A DNA stretch of 6,819 nt from an uncultured Clostridia bacterium (GTDB taxonomy: Bacteria > Bacillota > Clostridia > Christensenellales > Borkfalkiaceae), in NCBI GenBank assembly GCA_947174955.1, contig CAMWKX010000069.1:1-6819 (forward strand), read 5' to 3'. Below the pieces are notes generated by a model. The model did no database searches, was not told where the DNA came from, and saw only the letters and a list, made by a program, of their open reading frames with translations. Made by a program: the position numbers and the translations under genes. Shown piece after piece: positions 5,747 through 6,819 of this stretch. How positions within the stretch are numbered: position 1 is the first letter of the stretch; every line of letters begins with the position of its first letter.

Positions 5747-6613
5747 ATGAAAATATGTGTTGCGGGGTTGGGGCTTATAGGCGGCTCTATGTGTATGGCG
5801 TTAAAGCGCGCGGGCTATCAGGTGGACGGCTACAACCGTTCGCAGGCGCCCCTTAATTACGCGCTTAAAAACGGCGTTATCGATAACGCGGCGCAAAGCT
5901 TTGATAGCTACGACGTCGTGTTCGTCGCTCTTCCGCCCAGACCCACCGTAAACTTTATAATCAATACGCGCTTTAAAGAGGGCGCAATAGTCGCGGATAT
6001 CTGCGGCGTGAAAAAGTATATCGAGGACGCCGTTTACGCGGCAAATCCCGATATAAAATACGTGGGCACCCACCCTATGGCGGGCAAGGAAGTTTCGGGC
6101 GTGGAAAACGCGTGCGCCGACCTGTTCGACAGGGCGAGTATGGTCGTTACCCGCGGGATATATGCCGACGAACGCGCAATTAACACTGTAAAATCGCTTA
6201 CGAAAGATATGGGGTTTGCGCGCATAGTCGAGTGTTCGGCGGAGCTTCACGACCGCAAAATCGCGTATACCTCGCAGCTTGCGCACGTCGTTTCCAACTG
6301 CTACGTAAACGATCCCGAAATCGACGGCTGCTTAGGCTTTACGGGCGGCAGTTTTCAGGATATGACGCGCATTGCGGGCGTGGACGAAAATATCTGGTCG
6401 GAGCTGTATCTTTTAAACGGCGACAATCTGCTCGAAAAGGCGGAAACGCTCCATAAGTCCTTGGGCAACTTTATCGCCGCGCTGAAAGAGGCTAAGCAAA
6501 GTGGCGACGCGGAAGAGATAAGAAAAAATTTAACTGTCGGAGCAACAGCCTATCGCAACGGCAAAGCAAATAATTTTACGGGCGACGGTATAACCGTAAC
6601 GGAGCTGAAATGA
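5747..6613 (+). CDS. tyrA: Prephenate (or arogenate) dehydrogenase
   Basis: Cytoplasmic enzyme of tyrosine biosynthesis that oxidatively decarboxylates prephenate to 4-hydroxyphenylpyruvate, or arogenate to tyrosine. An N-terminal Rossmann domain carries GLGLIGGS (7-14). The substrate site is marked by THPMAGKEVSG (108-118) with His109, and by the helical C-terminal domain with SQLAHVVS (176-183), His180, and GGSFQDMTRIA (200-210) with Arg208. At 288 residues it is a monofunctional TyrA without chorismate mutase or a C-terminal ACT domain. The position after the second Rossmann strand, where NAD-specific members usually have Asp (GYD), is Asn30 followed by Arg31 and Ser32, which hints at NADP use. 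An AAAAGG ribosome site (5732-5737) lies 9 nt before the ATG. The stop overlaps the next gene by 4 nt. Confidence 0.93.
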   Translation: MKICVAGLGLIGGSMCMALKRAGYQVDGYNRSQAPLNYALKNGVIDNAAQSFDSYDVVFVALPPRPTVNFIINTRFKEGAIVADICGVKKYIEDAVYAANPDIKYVGTHPMAGKEVSGVENACADLFDRASMVVTRGIYADERAINTVKSLTKDMGFARIVECSAELHDRKIAYTSQLAHVVSNCYVNDPEIDGCLGFTGGSFQDMTRIAGVDENIWSELYLLNGDNLLEKAETLHKSLGNFIAALKEAKQSGDAEEIRKNLTVGATAYRNGKANNFTGDGITVTELK

Positions 6614-6819
6614 AATACTCACTTGTAATTACTCAAACGGCGGAAGGGGAAAGCAGTACCGTGGCAGTGGACGCGGAAGGGGAGCTGACGGGCGGCACGC
6701 TTTTTCTCGGCTATTCGTACGACGGTGCGGAATACAAGCTGGAAATACGCGAAAACGCAATGGCGCAGAGCCGCGACGGCGATATTAAACTTTCTATGCG
6801 GTTCGTCGAAGGGCAAACG
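6610..6819 (+). CDS. Probable DUF1934 (YwiB-like) protein, N-terminal 70 residues
   Basis: An open frame runs from the ATG at 6610 to the window edge. It overlaps the tyrA stop as ATGA and has GGAG at 6601-6604, so it is translated with tyrA. The visible part is a run of alternating strands with turns (ITQTAEGESS, 7-16; GELTGGTLFLGYSYDG, 24-39; YKLEIREN, 42-49) ending in QSRDGDIKLSMRFVEGQ (53-69). That ending resembles the conserved R-x-G-x-x-x-x-M-x-F-x-x-G of DUF1934, small calycin-like beta-barrel proteins of unknown function that often neighbour argS in Bacillota. The family call rests on this resemblance and needs the missing half; that the gene is real is well supported by the overlap and ribosome site. 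Confidence 0.65.
   Translation, partial: MKYSLVITQTAEGESSTVAVDAEGELTGGTLFLGYSYDGAEYKLEIRENAMAQSRDGDIKLSMRFVEGQT

Noticed and set aside
5801..6286. Minus-strand open frame of 161 codons opposite tyrA
   Set aside because: Antisense to clear TyrA motifs; no supporting ribosome site or family resemblance.
6619..6816. Minus-strand open frame at the right edge
   Set aside because: Antisense to the DUF1934-like frame, which has ATGA coupling to tyrA and a ribosome site.

Overview
The window looks like chromosome from a Gram-positive, probably clostridial (Bacillota) bacterium. Supporting signs are consensus sigma-A-type promoters (several with an extended TGn -10), clear Shine-Dalgarno sites, a pgk/tpiA/gpmI glycolytic run, and a DUF1934-like gene. 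A finer placement (for example an uncultured Christensenellales-type lineage) is only an impression from codon style. No RNA gene, CRISPR array, insertion sequence or intact mobile element is visible. No stretch longer than about 300 bases lacks a gene.

Minus strand, right to left (about 5004 to 1): a lower-glycolysis cluster. A perfect-consensus promoter drives pgk (phosphoglycerate kinase). The pgk stop overlaps the start of a DUF3592-type two-helix membrane protein. Next come a strong GC-rich hairpin and an unrecognised 300-residue membrane protein with no ribosome binding site. Then tpiA follows, with its own extended -10 promoter, and gpmI, which runs off the left edge lacking roughly its last 30 residues. 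Pgk, TpiA and GpmI carry all the catalytic residues checked. Together they interconvert triose phosphates and take 1,3-bisphosphoglycerate to 2-phosphoglycerate. The two membrane proteins between pgk and tpiA are not part of glycolysis as known.

Middle (5003 to 5714): a small accessory module. A 66-residue XRE/Cro-type repressor (minus) and a 108-residue SHOCT-like protein (plus, about 35% GC by hand count) are transcribed divergently. They share a roughly 90 bp control region holding two matching AAGTC-N6-GACTT dyads whose centres are 20 bp apart. One dyad covers the weak -35 region of the repressor promoter and touches the -35 of the other promoter. The second fills the spacer of that other promoter. 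The repressor's own -10 lies so close to its ATG that its mRNA is probably leaderless. This is the most interesting part of the window, and it separates the glycolytic cluster from tyrA.

Plus strand, right end (5686 to 6819): tyrA (prephenate/arogenate dehydrogenase, tyrosine biosynthesis) from its own promoter, followed with a 4-base ATGA overlap by the first 70 residues of a probable DUF1934 (YwiB-like) protein cut off by the window edge.
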